Part shown: positions 1-9,968 of the stretch, in pieces
How positions within the stretch are numbered: position 1 is the first letter of the stretch
How the letters are laid out: each line of letters opens with the position of its first letter
NCBI RefSeq assembly: GCF_021560015.1
Contig: NZ_CP073588.1
Span: 2,480,001 to 2,544,000, forward strand
Length of the DNA stretch: 64,000 bases
DNA from: Shewanella vesiculosa
Lineage (GTDB): Bacteria; Pseudomonadota; Gammaproteobacteria; Enterobacterales; Shewanellaceae
Direction of reading: 5' to 3'
Translations under genes and position numbers: made by a program
The notes under the pieces: generated by a model
The model's input: only the letters and a program-made list of their open reading frames with translations
Databases searched by the model: none
Told to the model about the DNA's origin: nothing

Positions 1-134
1 AGCCTGTAGCACAGGCTCCGGAACCCACAAAGAAAGTGTTAGCTCAGCCAAACGATCAAAATGTGTCTCGCAACAGTCCCTGCCCTTGTGGTTCGGGCAA
101 ACGATTTAAGCAATGTCATGGTCAATTACATTAG
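1..134 (+). CDS. C-terminal end of a SEC-C motif protein (5' end outside window)
   Basis: Open reading frame entering from the left edge and stopping at a TAG at 132-134. Only about 43 residues are visible: a Pro/Lys/Gln-rich linker, then a SEC-C zinc motif ([17 protein letters not shown], pattern CxC-x8-CH). SEC-C motifs bind one zinc and are found at the end of SecA and many accessory proteins. The next gene ends in a nearly identical tail, so the two may be tandem relatives or may have acquired the same C-terminal module. The catalytic domain of this protein is outside the window and its function cannot be given. Confidence 0.75.
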   Translation, partial: PVAQAPEPTKKVLAQPNDQNVSRNSPCPCGSGKRFKQCHGQLH

Positions 135-232
135 CCAAAAAGCGCCAGCATTTGTAAATAGCCAGCAGAACGGGTAAAAATACCTGTGTAGAAAATCATA
201 ACGGTAAGCGCCGCATTACAGAGAGCCAAATA

Positions 233-1387
233 ATGAAGTTACCTCATGAGTTTTATCAATTACCTTTTAGCTTTGATGTCGGTCAATTAACCAAAGAAAT
301 CGAGCAATTTACCGGATCAGACTGGGTCACTCATCATGAAGGTTTTCAGGGTAATTCGGCCATTCCGTTAATCTCGGTCAATGGCGAGTTTAACAATGAC
401 TTTAAAGGGCCAATGCAGCCCACTGCGGCGTTAGAAAAAAGCCCTTACATCAAACAAATACTCGCTTCATTTGGTGAGGTACTCAGTCGTTCAAGATTAA
501 TGCGCTTAGCACCCGGTGCACAAGTGCCACTGCATTCAGACATTAACTACCATTGGTATAAACGCGTTCGAGTGCATATTCCGATTACCACCACCGAACA
601 AGTGCAGTTTTTTTGTCATGATAAACAAGTGCATATGGGAGCCGGCGAGTGTTGGATTTTCGACTCGTGGAAGCTTCACAAAGTAGAGAACAACAGCGAC
701 CAATATCGCGTTCATTTGGTAGTTGATTTGGCAGGGTCAAGTCAATTTTGGCGAACGGTATTTAAGCACTCACGTTCAATCGCAGATAATCAATCAACAG
801 CATTAAACAGTCAATTCGTCGGTTTTAACCCAGACTTGGCAGCAAGCTTGATCACAGAGCAATTTAATGCCCCCATTATCATGCCTGTGGCAGAGGTTGA
901 ATACTTAACCAATGAGTTGTTAGCTGAGGTCAAACACAATCCTGATAATAGGCTTGCAGAAGTGAATGCATTTTCGTTATTGATAGCTGAGTATGTTGCC
1001 GATTGGCGCATGTTGTGGCTGCAATATGAGTGCACTAAAGCCGGTTGGCCGCATTATCATGCGCTACGTGAACAAACCATGATAAAAGCACTACAATGCG
1101 CTAAATCACTGCAACTGACCCATTCTGGTTCAGCGGTTAAAGCGTTCGAACAATTGGTTATCGTGGCGTGTATGAATGTTGAACTTAGTGAGCCATTGGC
1201 AACGCGTAAACAAGCTATTGCTTCACCAAAAACCTCTCAAGTAAGAGCTAATTCAGCGCCAAAAACAGCGGTAACCAAATCCAGCGATCCGATGATTGAA
1301 TCTATGATTGCACCGCCATCACGCAATAGCCCTTGCCCTTGCGGCAGTGGCGAGCGCTATAAAGCATGTCACGGTAAGATGAGTTAA
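233..1387 (+). CDS. Aspartyl/asparaginyl beta-hydroxylase family protein with C-terminal SEC-C motif
   Basis: A 384-residue protein. Residues about 25-175 form the Asp/Asn beta-hydroxylase fold, a cupin-type 2-oxoglutarate/Fe(II) dioxygenase. The metal triad is visible as H-x-D in PLHSDINYHW near residue 102 and a later His in the YRVHLVVDL segment, whose Arg is placed to bind 2-oxoglutarate. The middle is a helical domain of unknown role, followed by a Ser/Thr/Lys linker and a SEC-C zinc motif ([17 protein letters not shown]) at the extreme C terminus. The 2OG-hydroxylase fold is certain; the substrate is unknown. It lies 98 bp after another SEC-C gene and is convergent with a TPR-sulfotransferase across a strong hairpin terminator. 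Confidence 0.85.
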   Translation: MKLPHEFYQLPFSFDVGQLTKEIEQFTGSDWVTHHEGFQGNSAIPLISVNGEFNNDFKGPMQPTAALEKSPYIKQILASFGEVLSRSRLMRLAPGAQVPLHSDINYHWYKRVRVHIPITTTEQVQFFCHDKQVHMGAGECWIFDSWKLHKVENNSDQYRVHLVVDLAGSSQFWRTVFKHSRSIADNQSTALNSQFVGFNPDLAASLITEQFNAPIIMPVAEVEYLTNELLAEVKHNPDNRLAEVNAFSLLIAEYVADWRMLWLQYECTKAGWPHYHALREQTMIKALQCAKSLQLTHSGSAVKAFEQLVIVACMNVELSEPLATRKQAIASPKTSQVRANSAPKTAVTKSSDPMIESMIAPPSRNSPCPCGSGERYKACHGKMS

Positions 1388-1423
1388 TAAGACGAAGATC
1401 TGCTTAGGTTTGTCTGAAAAGTT

Positions 1424-1455
1424 ACAGAAATGGCGCCCTTAGGCGCCATTTCTGT
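1424..1455. terminator. Bidirectional hairpin terminator between convergent genes
   Basis: Perfect 14-bp inverted repeat with a CTTA tetraloop (left arm ACAGAAATGGCGCC). It sits between the stop codons of the hydroxylase and the sulfotransferase. It has A-rich and T-rich edges within the stem, so it could terminate both genes. Confidence 0.8.
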
Positions 1456-1512
1456 AGCATCAACCAAACGATGGTGTTTTAGCTTGTGGCAATGCCTTAC
1501 CCCAAGTTCAGA

Positions 1513-3086
1513 TTAACCAAAAAATTGCTGTGCGGCTTTTTTCGCAATGGCATCCAACTCGGCGATGGGCTCAGGTATAAAAGCTTGATACTTGTCTGCC
1601 TGACCAATTGCCTTAGGATTCATAGGCTGCCTAACTTGGCTGGCGCTGGGCGTTAACACCGCACGCTCAGACTCATAAAAGGTAAAACATTGCGCTTGAG
1701 TCGTTAACTCACAGTAATCCAATATGCGTTGAATTTGTGACTCTGGCTCACGCACTAATTGCTCAAAACAAACATGTAAAATCTCATTAGGGTACAACCT
1801 ATCCCAATGTTGCATGATGTCTAAATAATGTTGCCAGTAACTTGAAATACCCGCAAACGAATACGAATAGTCATGGCCAAAACTGAAAAACTGCTTAAAT
1901 ACACTCAAGCCATTGTCGACTGTATTACGTACCACATTGATTATTTTTGCTTGAGGAAATAAGGTTTTAATTAGCCCTATGTGTAAAAAGTTATTTGGGT
2001 TTTTATCGATTACATACGTTGGTGCATCGCTAAAGTAATGATTCACTTCAGCTAAATACCGTTGGCGGAATTGATCAATATGGCTAGCTGAAAGCTGACT
2101 TAATCTAGCCTGATAACCACCCGACATATCCATCTGCAGCGCAAAGCGTTCCATAAACGGTAACTCATCGGTAGCGCCAACATCGCTATGGCACGCCAAA
2201 ATTTGCTCGACTAAGGTGGTACCAGAACGAGGCATACCAACGATAAAAATCGGTGTTTGGCTAGCCGCTGGCGAGCGATTAATATGTGGCGACGGTGTAT
2301 GCCCAAGTAGCGACAACACAATACTGGCAAACTGGGTTTGTTTAAACGGTCGGTGAAGCGCCATGATTTGATTGGCTAATAACATCGACTCACACGCTTT
2401 TTCTATTTGCTGTGTTTGCTCGTAGGCTTTACACAAAGCAAAATACACCAGCGCTTGATTTTGTTTGCTTAACGACTCATCGGTTACAAAACCTTGTAAT
2501 AAGCTCAAATCATCAGTGCTGAAACGATACTGCAAATCAGCCAAACTCCAGTAGCCGACCCCCACTTGCGTTGGGCTTAATTGAATATATTGCTGATAAA
2601 AATTGGCTGCTTTTTCTGTATCGCCTTTGGCTTTATAGATATGACCCAAATTAAGCTGCACAGCGGGTTCAGCAAAATCATTTGCCACACACACCATTGA
2701 AAACATTGTTCCGCTAAGGTCATATCGCCAACTTTAGTCGCGACCAGTCCGAGTTTATAACGGCATTTTGCGTCCTGTGGTAACAAATTAATTAACTGTT
2801 CTAAATAAGCTTTAGATAAGAAAAAGTCTTGTTTTACTTCAGCTATAGTCAGCAGCCCCATTAATACTGATACCGTATTCGGTTTAATGGATGCTGCACT
2901 GATAAAATAGCTCTCTGCTTGTGCATATTGTTGTTGCTGTAAATGAATATGACCTAGTATGGCTAAGGCTCCGACGTGTTTATCATCGCGCTTAACCACT
3001 TTACGAGCATACATTCTGGCCGACGAATAATTTTTTGATTGAAACAGCGATTCCGCTTGGCTCAAATATTGGTCAATAATACTCAA
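1513..3086 (-). pseudogene. TPR-sulfotransferase family protein, interrupted by one frameshift
   Basis: Read on the minus strand, the first part (3086 down to about 2690) encodes TPR repeats. The second frame (about 2706 down to 1513) carries on with the last TPR and a sulfotransferase domain. The PAPS 5'-phosphosulfate loop is visible as IVGMPRSGTTLVEQILA, and the 3'-phosphate-binding region as VIDKNPNNFLHIGLIK and INVVRNTVDNGLS. The frames meet at a (TG)n run (CA run on the plus strand, about 2686-2695). Removing one TG, or adding one base, restores a protein of about 523 residues continuous through AEQCFQW...ANDFAEPAVQ. Family members transfer sulfate from PAPS to peptides or glycans; the substrate here is unknown. 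Dinucleotide slippage, real or from assembly, is the likeliest cause. Confidence 0.8.
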
Positions 3087-3322
3087 ACGAGGGTCCTTTT
3101 TATTATAATTAATCCACTATTGTCGACTAAATCTAAGCTCAATCACTTGCCTTAATCACTTAGTTCAATCAGTTCTGTTTCAGTAGAATAACATAAATAT
3201 CATCAGAATCTTGAGGCAACAAACAGTGCCTAAAACCAACCTGAATTAGTGAACGAAATAATTAACTTAAGCGTACAATGGCCATATAGATTTCCCCGTT
3301 CACCCGACAAGAGTGAGTTTTG

Positions 3323-4654
3323 ATGAAAAATAATGAAGCCAAAGTACCAACCAGCCGTCTATCTCGATTATCAAAAATGGGTGGGCTGGCTTCACGTTTA
3401 GCGGGTAACGTGCTGCTTGAAGGCGCCAAACAATTTAGCCAAGGTAAGTCGCCATCAATGCAGCAACTGATGATGACCCCCAAAAATATTGGCCATGTAG
3501 CAGATAAACTGTCGCAACTACGCGGCGCGGCCATGAAAGTGGGCCAAATGTTGTCAATGGATGCCGGAGACTTAGTGCCTCCTGAATTGGCTGAAATATT
3601 GGCTAAGCTGCGCTCTGACGCTAAGGCCATGCCACACAAACAATTAACCCAGTTATTAGTTGAGCATTGGGGCAGCGATTGGATTGCACCGTTTGCCCAA
3701 TTTGAATTACGCCCTTTTGCTGCGGCATCGATCGGCCAAGTACATTTAGCCTATTTAGATACCGGCGAAAAACTGGCGATAAAAATTCAATACCCAGGTA
3801 TTCGAGACAGCATCGACAGCGATATCGACAACGTGGCCAGCTTATTAAAAGTCTCGCGGTTAATTCCCGCTAACGTAAAACTCGATACCTTACTCGCTGA
3901 AGCAAAAGTGCAGTTGCACAACGAAGCGGACTATCACTTTGAAGCTGAGCAAGTTGCACTTTATCAGCAACAACTGGGCGATAACCCTCACTTCATCGTG
4001 CCTAAAGTTTACCCAAAATTGAGTAACAACAGCATTTTATGTATGCAATTTGTTGAAGGCGTGGCGATTGAGTCATTAACCGAATCATCACAAGCAGTGC
4101 GCGACCAAATCGCAACGTTACTAATGGAATTGTGCTTTAAAGAGCTATTTGAGTTTAAATTGCTCCAGTCAGATCCTAATTTTGCCAATTTTCAGTACCA
4201 AGCAGACACTCAAAAAATAGTCCTATTCGACTTTGGCGCCACCCGCACCATTAGCGACACATTATCGCAAGGTTATCTGCAACTGATGCAAGGTGCGATT
4301 GTTGATGATAAACAACAAATGACACAAGCAGCACAACAGATCGGCTTTTTTCAAGACGCCATCGACCCACAACAGAAACAGCTAATTATTGATATTTTCT
4401 ACCAAGCTTGTGAGCCACTGCGCTTTGATGGTGAATACGATTTTGCTCAAAGCAGTTTAGCTAAACGTATCACTCAGGCAGGTAAAGCCATGAGCACCCA
4501 ACAAGATGAATGGCATACCCCACCTACTGATGCCATTTTTATTCATCGTAAATTAGCAGGTATGTATTTACTCGCGGCAAAGCTAAAAGCCAAAGTAAAC
4601 GTCGCTAAATTATTTTCTGTTTATCAAACTCAAATCGGTAAAAAAAATGTGTAA
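3323..4654 (+). CDS. ABC1/AarF-family atypical protein kinase-like protein
   Basis: A 443-residue member of the ABC1 (UbiB/ADCK) family, not UbiB itself because the C-terminal membrane segments of UbiB are absent. Family hallmarks are all present: the KxGQ motif (AAMKVGQMLSMD, near residue 73), the Ala-rich loop replacing the Gly-rich loop (FAAASIGQVHLA), the nucleotide-binding Lys in LAIKIQYPG, the SDPNFANF catalytic loop, and the metal-binding LFDFGATR. These proteins bind nucleotides and are tied to coenzyme Q or lipid homeostasis; the exact role of this subgroup is unknown. The ATG at 3323 is preferred over the adjacent TTG at 3320 because a GAGTGAG Shine-Dalgarno lies at a suitable distance. 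It is divergent from the sulfotransferase. Confidence 0.85.
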   Translation: MKNNEAKVPTSRLSRLSKMGGLASRLAGNVLLEGAKQFSQGKSPSMQQLMMTPKNIGHVADKLSQLRGAAMKVGQMLSMDAGDLVPPELAEILAKLRSDAKAMPHKQLTQLLVEHWGSDWIAPFAQFELRPFAAASIGQVHLAYLDTGEKLAIKIQYPGIRDSIDSDIDNVASLLKVSRLIPANVKLDTLLAEAKVQLHNEADYHFEAEQVALYQQQLGDNPHFIVPKVYPKLSNNSILCMQFVEGVAIESLTESSQAVRDQIATLLMELCFKELFEFKLLQSDPNFANFQYQADTQKIVLFDFGATRTISDTLSQGYLQLMQGAIVDDKQQMTQAAQQIGFFQDAIDPQQKQLIIDIFYQACEPLRFDGEYDFAQSSLAKRITQAGKAMSTQQDEWHTPPTDAIFIHRKLAGMYLLAAKLKAKVNVAKLFSVYQTQIGKKNV

Positions 4655-4712
4655 CATGTCTACTTAATCTTTATTTTACTCGCCATTTACCATGGCATAT
4701 ATGGACATAGTT

Positions 4713-5492
4713 ATGATTAACCTTACCTTTCACCGCTCATGGCGCATCATGGGCGTAGTTGCATTAATGCTCTGCTTACCAAGTTATGGCCATGAAGCAG
4801 AACAAACAACAAACCAAACCGTAAAACCTAGCCTTGAAGGCCAGCTGACTGTATCAAAACTTGCTGATGGAGTGTATTTACATCACTCCTATATGAATGT
4901 CAGCAATTTCGGCTTAGTCGAAGCAAACGGCCTTATTGTGGTTGAAGATAAACAGGCCTATATTATCGATACGCCTTGGACCGACAGTGATACGGCAAAG
5001 CTTCTTGACTGGATTGCCCAACAAGGCTTTACTCCAGTTGCCAGTATTTCAACTCATTCCCATCAAGATCGTGCTGGCGGTATCGGTTACCTTAACAGCC
5101 AAGGTATTGCGACCACAGTATCTGAAACAACCCAGAAGATTTTAGCTAAAAATGCTAAACCTATCGCTAAAAATACCTTTGGCGGCACACAATACATAAT
5201 GAAAACGAATTTAGTTGAAGTATATGATCTTGGTGCCGGACATACCGAAGATAACCTTGTGGTATGGCTACCCGCACAAAAAATATTATTTGGCGGATGT
5301 TTAATCAAATCGCTGAATTCAAGCGTATTGGGTTATACAGCTGAAGCAGACATGCAAGCTTGGCCATTAACGGTTGCCAAGGTACAAGCCCAATTCCCTC
5401 AGGTGAAAATAGTAGTACCCGGTCATGGAAAGGTTGGGGATAAAGCATTGCTGACTCACACCATCGCATTACTGAACAACTTAAGCATTTAA
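4713..5492 (+). CDS. bla: Subclass B1 metallo-beta-lactamase (SFB/SLB-like)
   Basis: Periplasmic zinc enzyme hydrolysing beta-lactams. From the ATG at 4713 the protein has 259 residues, starting with a signal peptide (RIMGVVALMLCLPSYG). The two zinc sites of subclass B1 are complete: H115-x-H117-x-D119 in STHSHQDRAGG, H177 in GAGHTEDN, C196 in LFGGCLIKS and H238 in VVPGHGKVG. Lys199, which contacts the substrate carboxylate in IMP-type enzymes, is present. The GHTxDNxVVWLPxxKILFGGC block is very IMP-like. Close chromosomal relatives SFB-1 and SLB-1 are known from S. frigidimarina and S. livingstonensis. No cassette attC site, integron or IS is seen nearby, so it looks resident. In-frame ATGs at 4692 and 4701 are alternative starts. 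The drug spectrum cannot be read from sequence. Confidence 0.9.
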   Translation: MINLTFHRSWRIMGVVALMLCLPSYGHEAEQTTNQTVKPSLEGQLTVSKLADGVYLHHSYMNVSNFGLVEANGLIVVEDKQAYIIDTPWTDSDTAKLLDWIAQQGFTPVASISTHSHQDRAGGIGYLNSQGIATTVSETTQKILAKNAKPIAKNTFGGTQYIMKTNLVEVYDLGAGHTEDNLVVWLPAQKILFGGCLIKSLNSSVLGYTAEADMQAWPLTVAKVQAQFPQVKIVVPGHGKVGDKALLTHTIALLNNLSI

Positions 5493-5543
5493 CATCAAAA
5501 AGATAAATCTATTGCGTCGATATGCGATAGCTTATTAACCATT

Positions 5544-5559
5544 GAGTTCAATTGAACTC
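5544..5559. promoter_or_regulatory. Perfect 16-bp palindrome upstream of the VOC gene (candidate operator)
   Basis: GAGTTCAATTGAACTC is a perfect palindrome just before the AAGGAGAG ribosome-binding site of the VOC gene. It has no T-run and no loop, so it is more like a dimeric repressor site than a terminator. No regulator gene is adjacent; the assignment is inference. Confidence 0.45.
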
Positions 5560-5576
5560 GCACAAGGAGAGTTACC

Positions 5577-5960
5577 ATGTTTAGTCACGTTATGATCGGC
5601 GTTAATGATATTGATACATCAAAAAAATTCTATGATGCGATTTTAGGTGCATTAGGCCATGCTCCAGGACAAATTGATCCTAAAGGTCGTTGTGTATACA
5701 TGACAAAGACGGGGATTTTCATACTCACTAAACCGATTAACGGTGAGCCAGCATGCCATGGTAATGGTACAACAATTGGTTTTGCTGCAGAAACACCAGC
5801 GTTAGCAGATGCATGGCATGAAGCCGGTTTAGTCAATGGTGGCACCGCGTGTGAAGATGCGCCGGGTATTCGACCTGGCCCTGCATTTGATTTATACCTT
5901 GCTTACCTTCGCGATCCAGATGGTAACAAGATGTGCGCCTTACACAGAGTGGCAAAGTAA
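5577..5960 (+). CDS. VOC (glyoxalase/bleomycin-resistance/dioxygenase) superfamily protein
   Basis: A 127-residue single-domain VOC protein with the usual N-terminal strand pattern (MFSHVMIGVNDIDTSKKFYD) and C-terminal YLRDPDGNKMCALH. Potential metal ligands are the N-terminal His and residues in the last strand, as in glyoxalase-like relatives. It contains three Cys residues (PACHGNG, TACEDAP, KMCALH). The substrate is unknown. A strong Shine-Dalgarno (AAGGAGAG) sits 7-8 bases before the ATG. It follows the beta-lactamase by 84 bp with a palindrome in the gap, so it probably has its own promoter. Confidence 0.8.
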   Translation: MFSHVMIGVNDIDTSKKFYDAILGALGHAPGQIDPKGRCVYMTKTGIFILTKPINGEPACHGNGTTIGFAAETPALADAWHEAGLVNGGTACEDAPGIRPGPAFDLYLAYLRDPDGNKMCALHRVAK

Positions 5961-6249
5961 TCGTCGCTAAGCATTAACCACTATATGGGTGACGTGATTG
6001 TACTTCGCCCATTTTTATTTAAATATCAGTGTAAATATCAATTAGCTGACTAATTAATCGATTCAAATAAAATCAAAATCCGAAGCTAACATGCCAATAT
6101 TTATCAGCAACGGTTTTTTATGGTTAATCCCTTGTGCTCTCTTTTACAGCTAAAATAATTCCATTCCATATACCTCGAACACTTATAGATGCACCAAACA
6201 GTACAACAAGGTAAAATAATGGCCCCTTGGTGTAGTGAGTGTGTTTTTG

Positions 6250-7974
6250 ATGTCTGTTAACGACCCGTGTTTTATTCCTTTCAATGATGCAATGGCTTTC
6301 AATAACACGCTTGCCGAACAAGGATTACCTAACTCTTTCACCTTCCCGTTTTATTATCAACCTCATCCAATATGTTTACTGGCTGCAAAGCAGTTGCAGC
6401 AGGAGTTAATTGAGGCGAATCCCTGGCGACATAATTTTGGCTTAGACAGCGAAAATGATCGCGGCATGGTGATTGGTAAAATGTTTGGTGTATTAGTGGT
6501 GAAGAATGCACACGGGCAACTTGGTTTTTTAGCGGCTTTTTCGGGTAAGTTAGCCGACAACAATATCTTACCGCCGTTTGTGCCACCAGTGTTTGATATG
6601 CTGACCCAAGACAGTTTTTTTAGTACTGAAAATAAACAGATTAACCACATTAATCTGTCGATTAGTCAGCAAGAAGCAAATCCATTGCTGGCAACATTAA
6701 CCGCGACGTTAGTTGCTCAACAACACCAAGCGGAAAGTGAACTTGAGCAGCAACGTAACGCAATAGTTGAAGGCCGCAAGCTGCGTAAGCTGCAACGTGA
6801 GCAAGCAGATGATGCATTAGCGCAAGCAAGCATCAGTGACGATACCCATAGAACATTGTCTATCGAGTTAAGCCGTCAAAGTGTGCAGCAAAAGCATCAG
6901 CTAAATGCGTTAAAGCAACAGTGGCAGACTCAAGTTGAAGCCACTAAAATGGCATTAGATACGCTTCAATTACAAATCAAACAGCTTAAACGTCAGCGCA
7001 AACAACTTTCAAATGGATTGCAAAAAAAGCTGTTTGCTCAATATCAGTTTTTAAATGTCTTAGGTGAAGCACGAGATTTAAACGATATTTTCAATGATGC
7101 ACCTAATCATTTACCACCAGCAGGTGCAGGCGAATGTGCGGCACCTAAGTTACTGCAATACGCATTTACACATCAATTTACTCCAATTGCGATGGCAGAG
7201 TTTTGGTGGGGCTCATCGCCAAAATCTGAGATAAAACAGCATAAAAACTACTACCCGGCTTGTCACGGAAAATGCCGACCTATTCTGACTCACATGCTAA
7301 AAGGCATGCAAGTTGATGATGATCCACTGTTGATTAATCCGGGTAAAGATCAGCACATTGATATTATTTATCAAGATGATGCGATGGTGATTATTAACAA
7401 GCCTGCTGAATTGTTATCGGTACCGGGTAAAAATATCACCGACTCGGTGTTTAGTCGTATGCAGCAGCTATTTCCCTCTGCGACAGGGCCGCTGATTGTT
7501 CATCGCTTAGATATGTCGACCTCAGGCCTAATGGTGATTGCACTCACCAAAGAAGCCAACAAAGCTCTACAACAGCAGTTTATTCAACGCAGCGTCACTA
7601 AACGTTATATCGCGCTAATTGAGGGTGTACCAAGTCAAGATGAGGGCGATATTAGTTTGCCATTGCGGGTGGATTTGGACGATCGTCCGAAGCAGTTAGT
7701 GTGTTATGAGCATGGCAAACATGCCGAGACGCATTGGCAAGTTTATCAACGTCAAAGACAGCGCACTTTAGTGTATTTGTACCCTAAAACCGGGCGAACC
7801 CATCAATTACGGATGCATTGTGCCCATCACGATGGTTTGCACATGCCAATAGTCGGTGATGATTTATACGGCATCGCCACCAATCGTTTGCATTTACACG
7901 CCCAATATTTAGCGCTTACTCATCCGCTGACTGGCGAAGATATGGTGTTTGAAACGAAAGCCGATTTTGAATAA
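6250..7974 (+). CDS. RluA-family RNA pseudouridine synthase with long N-terminal extension
   Basis: About 574 residues. The last 200 form the RluA catalytic domain: IVHRLDMSTSGLMVIAL holds the catalytic Asp of the HRLDxxTSG motif, followed by KRYIALIEG and TGRTHQLRMH. The first 380 residues are a subfamily-specific extension with a long Gln-rich coiled coil (about 150-270) and a small Cys motif (YYPACHGKCRPILTHML). This architecture is a recognised RluA-like group in marine gammaproteobacteria; the RNA target is not known. A GTG at 6235 in the same frame is an alternative start. It is convergent with the chemoreceptor gene across a hairpin. Confidence 0.85.
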   Translation: MSVNDPCFIPFNDAMAFNNTLAEQGLPNSFTFPFYYQPHPICLLAAKQLQQELIEANPWRHNFGLDSENDRGMVIGKMFGVLVVKNAHGQLGFLAAFSGKLADNNILPPFVPPVFDMLTQDSFFSTENKQINHINLSISQQEANPLLATLTATLVAQQHQAESELEQQRNAIVEGRKLRKLQREQADDALAQASISDDTHRTLSIELSRQSVQQKHQLNALKQQWQTQVEATKMALDTLQLQIKQLKRQRKQLSNGLQKKLFAQYQFLNVLGEARDLNDIFNDAPNHLPPAGAGECAAPKLLQYAFTHQFTPIAMAEFWWGSSPKSEIKQHKNYYPACHGKCRPILTHMLKGMQVDDDPLLINPGKDQHIDIIYQDDAMVIINKPAELLSVPGKNITDSVFSRMQQLFPSATGPLIVHRLDMSTSGLMVIALTKEANKALQQQFIQRSVTKRYIALIEGVPSQDEGDISLPLRVDLDDRPKQLVCYEHGKHAETHWQVYQRQRQRTLVYLYPKTGRTHQLRMHCAHHDGLHMPIVGDDLYGIATNRLHLHAQYLALTHPLTGEDMVFETKADFE

Positions 7975-7998
7975 TCATCATATGAAAATAGAGACAAC

Positions 7999-8032
7999 AT
8001 CAGTAAAAGTATCTAAAGACACTTTTACTGAT
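7999..8032. terminator. Hairpin between convergent genes
   Basis: A 12-bp perfect stem (ATCAGTAAAAGT / ACTTTTACTGAT) with a 10-base loop, placed between the stops of the pseudouridine synthase and the chemoreceptor. It has T4 inside the stem but no long T tract after it, so the terminator role is probable rather than sure. Confidence 0.6.
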
Positions 8033-8075
8033 CGACTCGAACACACTGAGTGTTAAGTGATTAGTTGCTTTAATA

Positions 8076-9968
8076 CTACAACTTAAAGCTACTGACCTCT
8101 TGTTGTAGTGATGCAGCTAAATGAGCCAATTTCTGTGCTTGTGTCATTGAGGTTTTCGCTTCAATTGACAAGTTTTCCGATACTTCGCGAATAGATTCCG
8201 TATTACGGTTTATCTCACTTGTCACTGAGGTTTGTTCTTCTGCTGCCGTGGCAATTTGACTCGCCATATCTGAAATCTCATTAATCGCTTTAGTGATCTG
8301 CAATAAACTCTCACTAGCCGAATTAGCATCCGATACGCTGGTTTCAGCCATTTCACGGCTTTGTGTCATTGACTTAACAGCTTTTTCCGCCGTTTTTTGT
8401 AGGGTTTCAATTGTAGCTTGAATTTCTTGAGTCGATGAATGAGTACGTTGTGATAACACTCGAACTTCATCAGCCACTACAGCAAAACCTCGGCCTTGTT
8501 CTCCCGCACGAGCGGCTTCAATCGCGGCATTCAATGCCAATAAATTAGTTTGCTCGGAGATCCCGCTAATGGTTAACAGAATACTGTTAATTTTCTGTGA
8601 GTGTTCATTCAAGTCACCAATAATCTGCCCTGCTGTACTCACTTCTTTGGCTAGACTTCGTATTGATGCTTGGCTTTGCATTACCTGTTTTTGACCGTGG
8701 GTTGAAAGCTCTACCGCATCTTGTGCTATGTGTGCTGTATGTTCGGCATTGCTGGCAATCTCTTCGGTAGCACTGGCCATTTCAGTTACGGCTGTGGCTA
8801 CCATAGTCACTTCATCTTGCTGAATGACAATACGATCGCTATTTTTAACCGCTGATGCACTGCTATCTGTCGCTTGATATTCTAATTGGCCTGCAATTTT
8901 ATGCATCCGAGAAATCATCCCGTGAATACGTTCAGCAAATTGATTAAAACCAGACGCTAAGCGACCTATTTCATCGTGACTGTTGGCGGTTTCAATACGC
9001 ACGGTTAAATCACCTTCTCCTTCGGCAATATCGTTTAGAGCTTGGGCAACACGTTCAAGATCTTTAAATTGAATTTTAAAAATAACGGTAAGCATTAATC
9101 CGAAAAGAATAAGTAAAGTCGCCCCTATCGCAGACATCCACCAAGCGAGAACGGTAGCCGGTGACATAATTTGTTGCTTATCCATTACGAAAATTAATGC
9201 CCACTCTGTCGAAGGGATTGCCGCAACATACAAAAGCTTAGTTGTACCATCGAGCTCACGCTCTTCAATACTGTTGGCTTTGGACCTTTGTGCTAACCAA
9301 CTATTAGTGAATTGTTCATCGACGCTACTGAGTTGTTTATTATTCAATTGACTATGTGGATGGCTGATAATCAGTCCGGTATAGTCAACCATTACAGCGT
9401 AACCATCACCCGGAACGTCTAAGCTCTGGACGGCATCGGTTAACTGAACAATGGTTAAGTTAGCGGCGGTAACACCAAACAATTTGCCATTAGCCATCAC
9501 AGGTGCAGCAATCGTCACAACTTGCTTCTGTAAAGTAGTACTAATATAAGGCGCTGTCATAATCATACTGCCTGCGGCCTTCGCATCTATATACCAAGGT
9601 CTTACTCTTGGATCATAACCTGCGGTATTTAATGCAGGATCTTGACGGTACATATTGCCTTGTTCGTCACCAAAATAAGTTAATGCAAAGCCCACAGCGT
9701 TGTGAGCTTGGAGTAAAAAAGGCGTGATATTAACAGTTGGGTCAGCTTCAATGGTTTGTTTCAGGCTGGTGATGGCCTGCTTTCTATCTTGCATCCATTC
9801 GCCAATTCCTTGAGTAAAGGTCACTGCTAGTTGGTCTATTTCATCTTGGGTATTGGTCAATGCATTATTTCTAATAACATAACTAGATATGCTCACCAAC
9901 ACCACGATAGTGATCAGTACTGCAAAAAGACTGCTAAGAAGCAGACGTGTTTTTAGTGTCGATTGCAT
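8076..9968 (-). CDS. Methyl-accepting chemotaxis protein (dCache sensor, HAMP, MA domain)
   Basis: A 630-residue inner-membrane chemoreceptor. Order: TM1 at about 8-30, periplasmic double-Cache-type sensor at about 35-270 (RPWYIDAK and [17 protein letters not shown] are typical Cache strands), TM2 at about 277-299, HAMP, then a cytoplasmic signalling helix pair with the conserved hairpin tip [20 protein letters not shown]. There is no C-terminal CheR/CheB pentapeptide. Cache receptors usually sense amino acids, organic acids or other small metabolites; the ligand cannot be read here. It is monocistronic and intact, unlike the other membrane chemoreceptor in this window. Confidence 0.93.
   Translation of the reverse strand: MQSTLKTRLLLSSLFAVLITIVVLVSISSYVIRNNALTNTQDEIDQLAVTFTQGIGEWMQDRKQAITSLKQTIEADPTVNITPFLLQAHNAVGFALTYFGDEQGNMYRQDPALNTAGYDPRVRPWYIDAKAAGSMIMTAPYISTTLQKQVVTIAAPVMANGKLFGVTAANLTIVQLTDAVQSLDVPGDGYAVMVDYTGLIISHPHSQLNNKQLSSVDEQFTNSWLAQRSKANSIEERELDGTTKLLYVAAIPSTEWALIFVMDKQQIMSPATVLAWWMSAIGATLLILFGLMLTVIFKIQFKDLERVAQALNDIAEGEGDLTVRIETANSHDEIGRLASGFNQFAERIHGMISRMHKIAGQLEYQATDSSASAVKNSDRIVIQQDEVTMVATAVTEMASATEEIASNAEHTAHIAQDAVELSTHGQKQVMQSQASIRSLAKEVSTAGQIIGDLNEHSQKINSILLTISGISEQTNLLALNAAIEAARAGEQGRGFAVVADEVRVLSQRTHSSTQEIQATIETLQKTAEKAVKSMTQSREMAETSVSDANSASESLLQITKAINEISDMASQIATAAEEQTSVTSEINRNTESIREVSENLSIEAKTSMTQAQKLAHLAASLQQEVSSFKL

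Noticed and set aside
4692..5960. Beta-lactamase plus VOC gene as a resistance cassette
   Set aside because: No attC, integrase or IS; the VOC gene has its own upstream palindrome and Shine-Dalgarno, so no cassette structure is supported.
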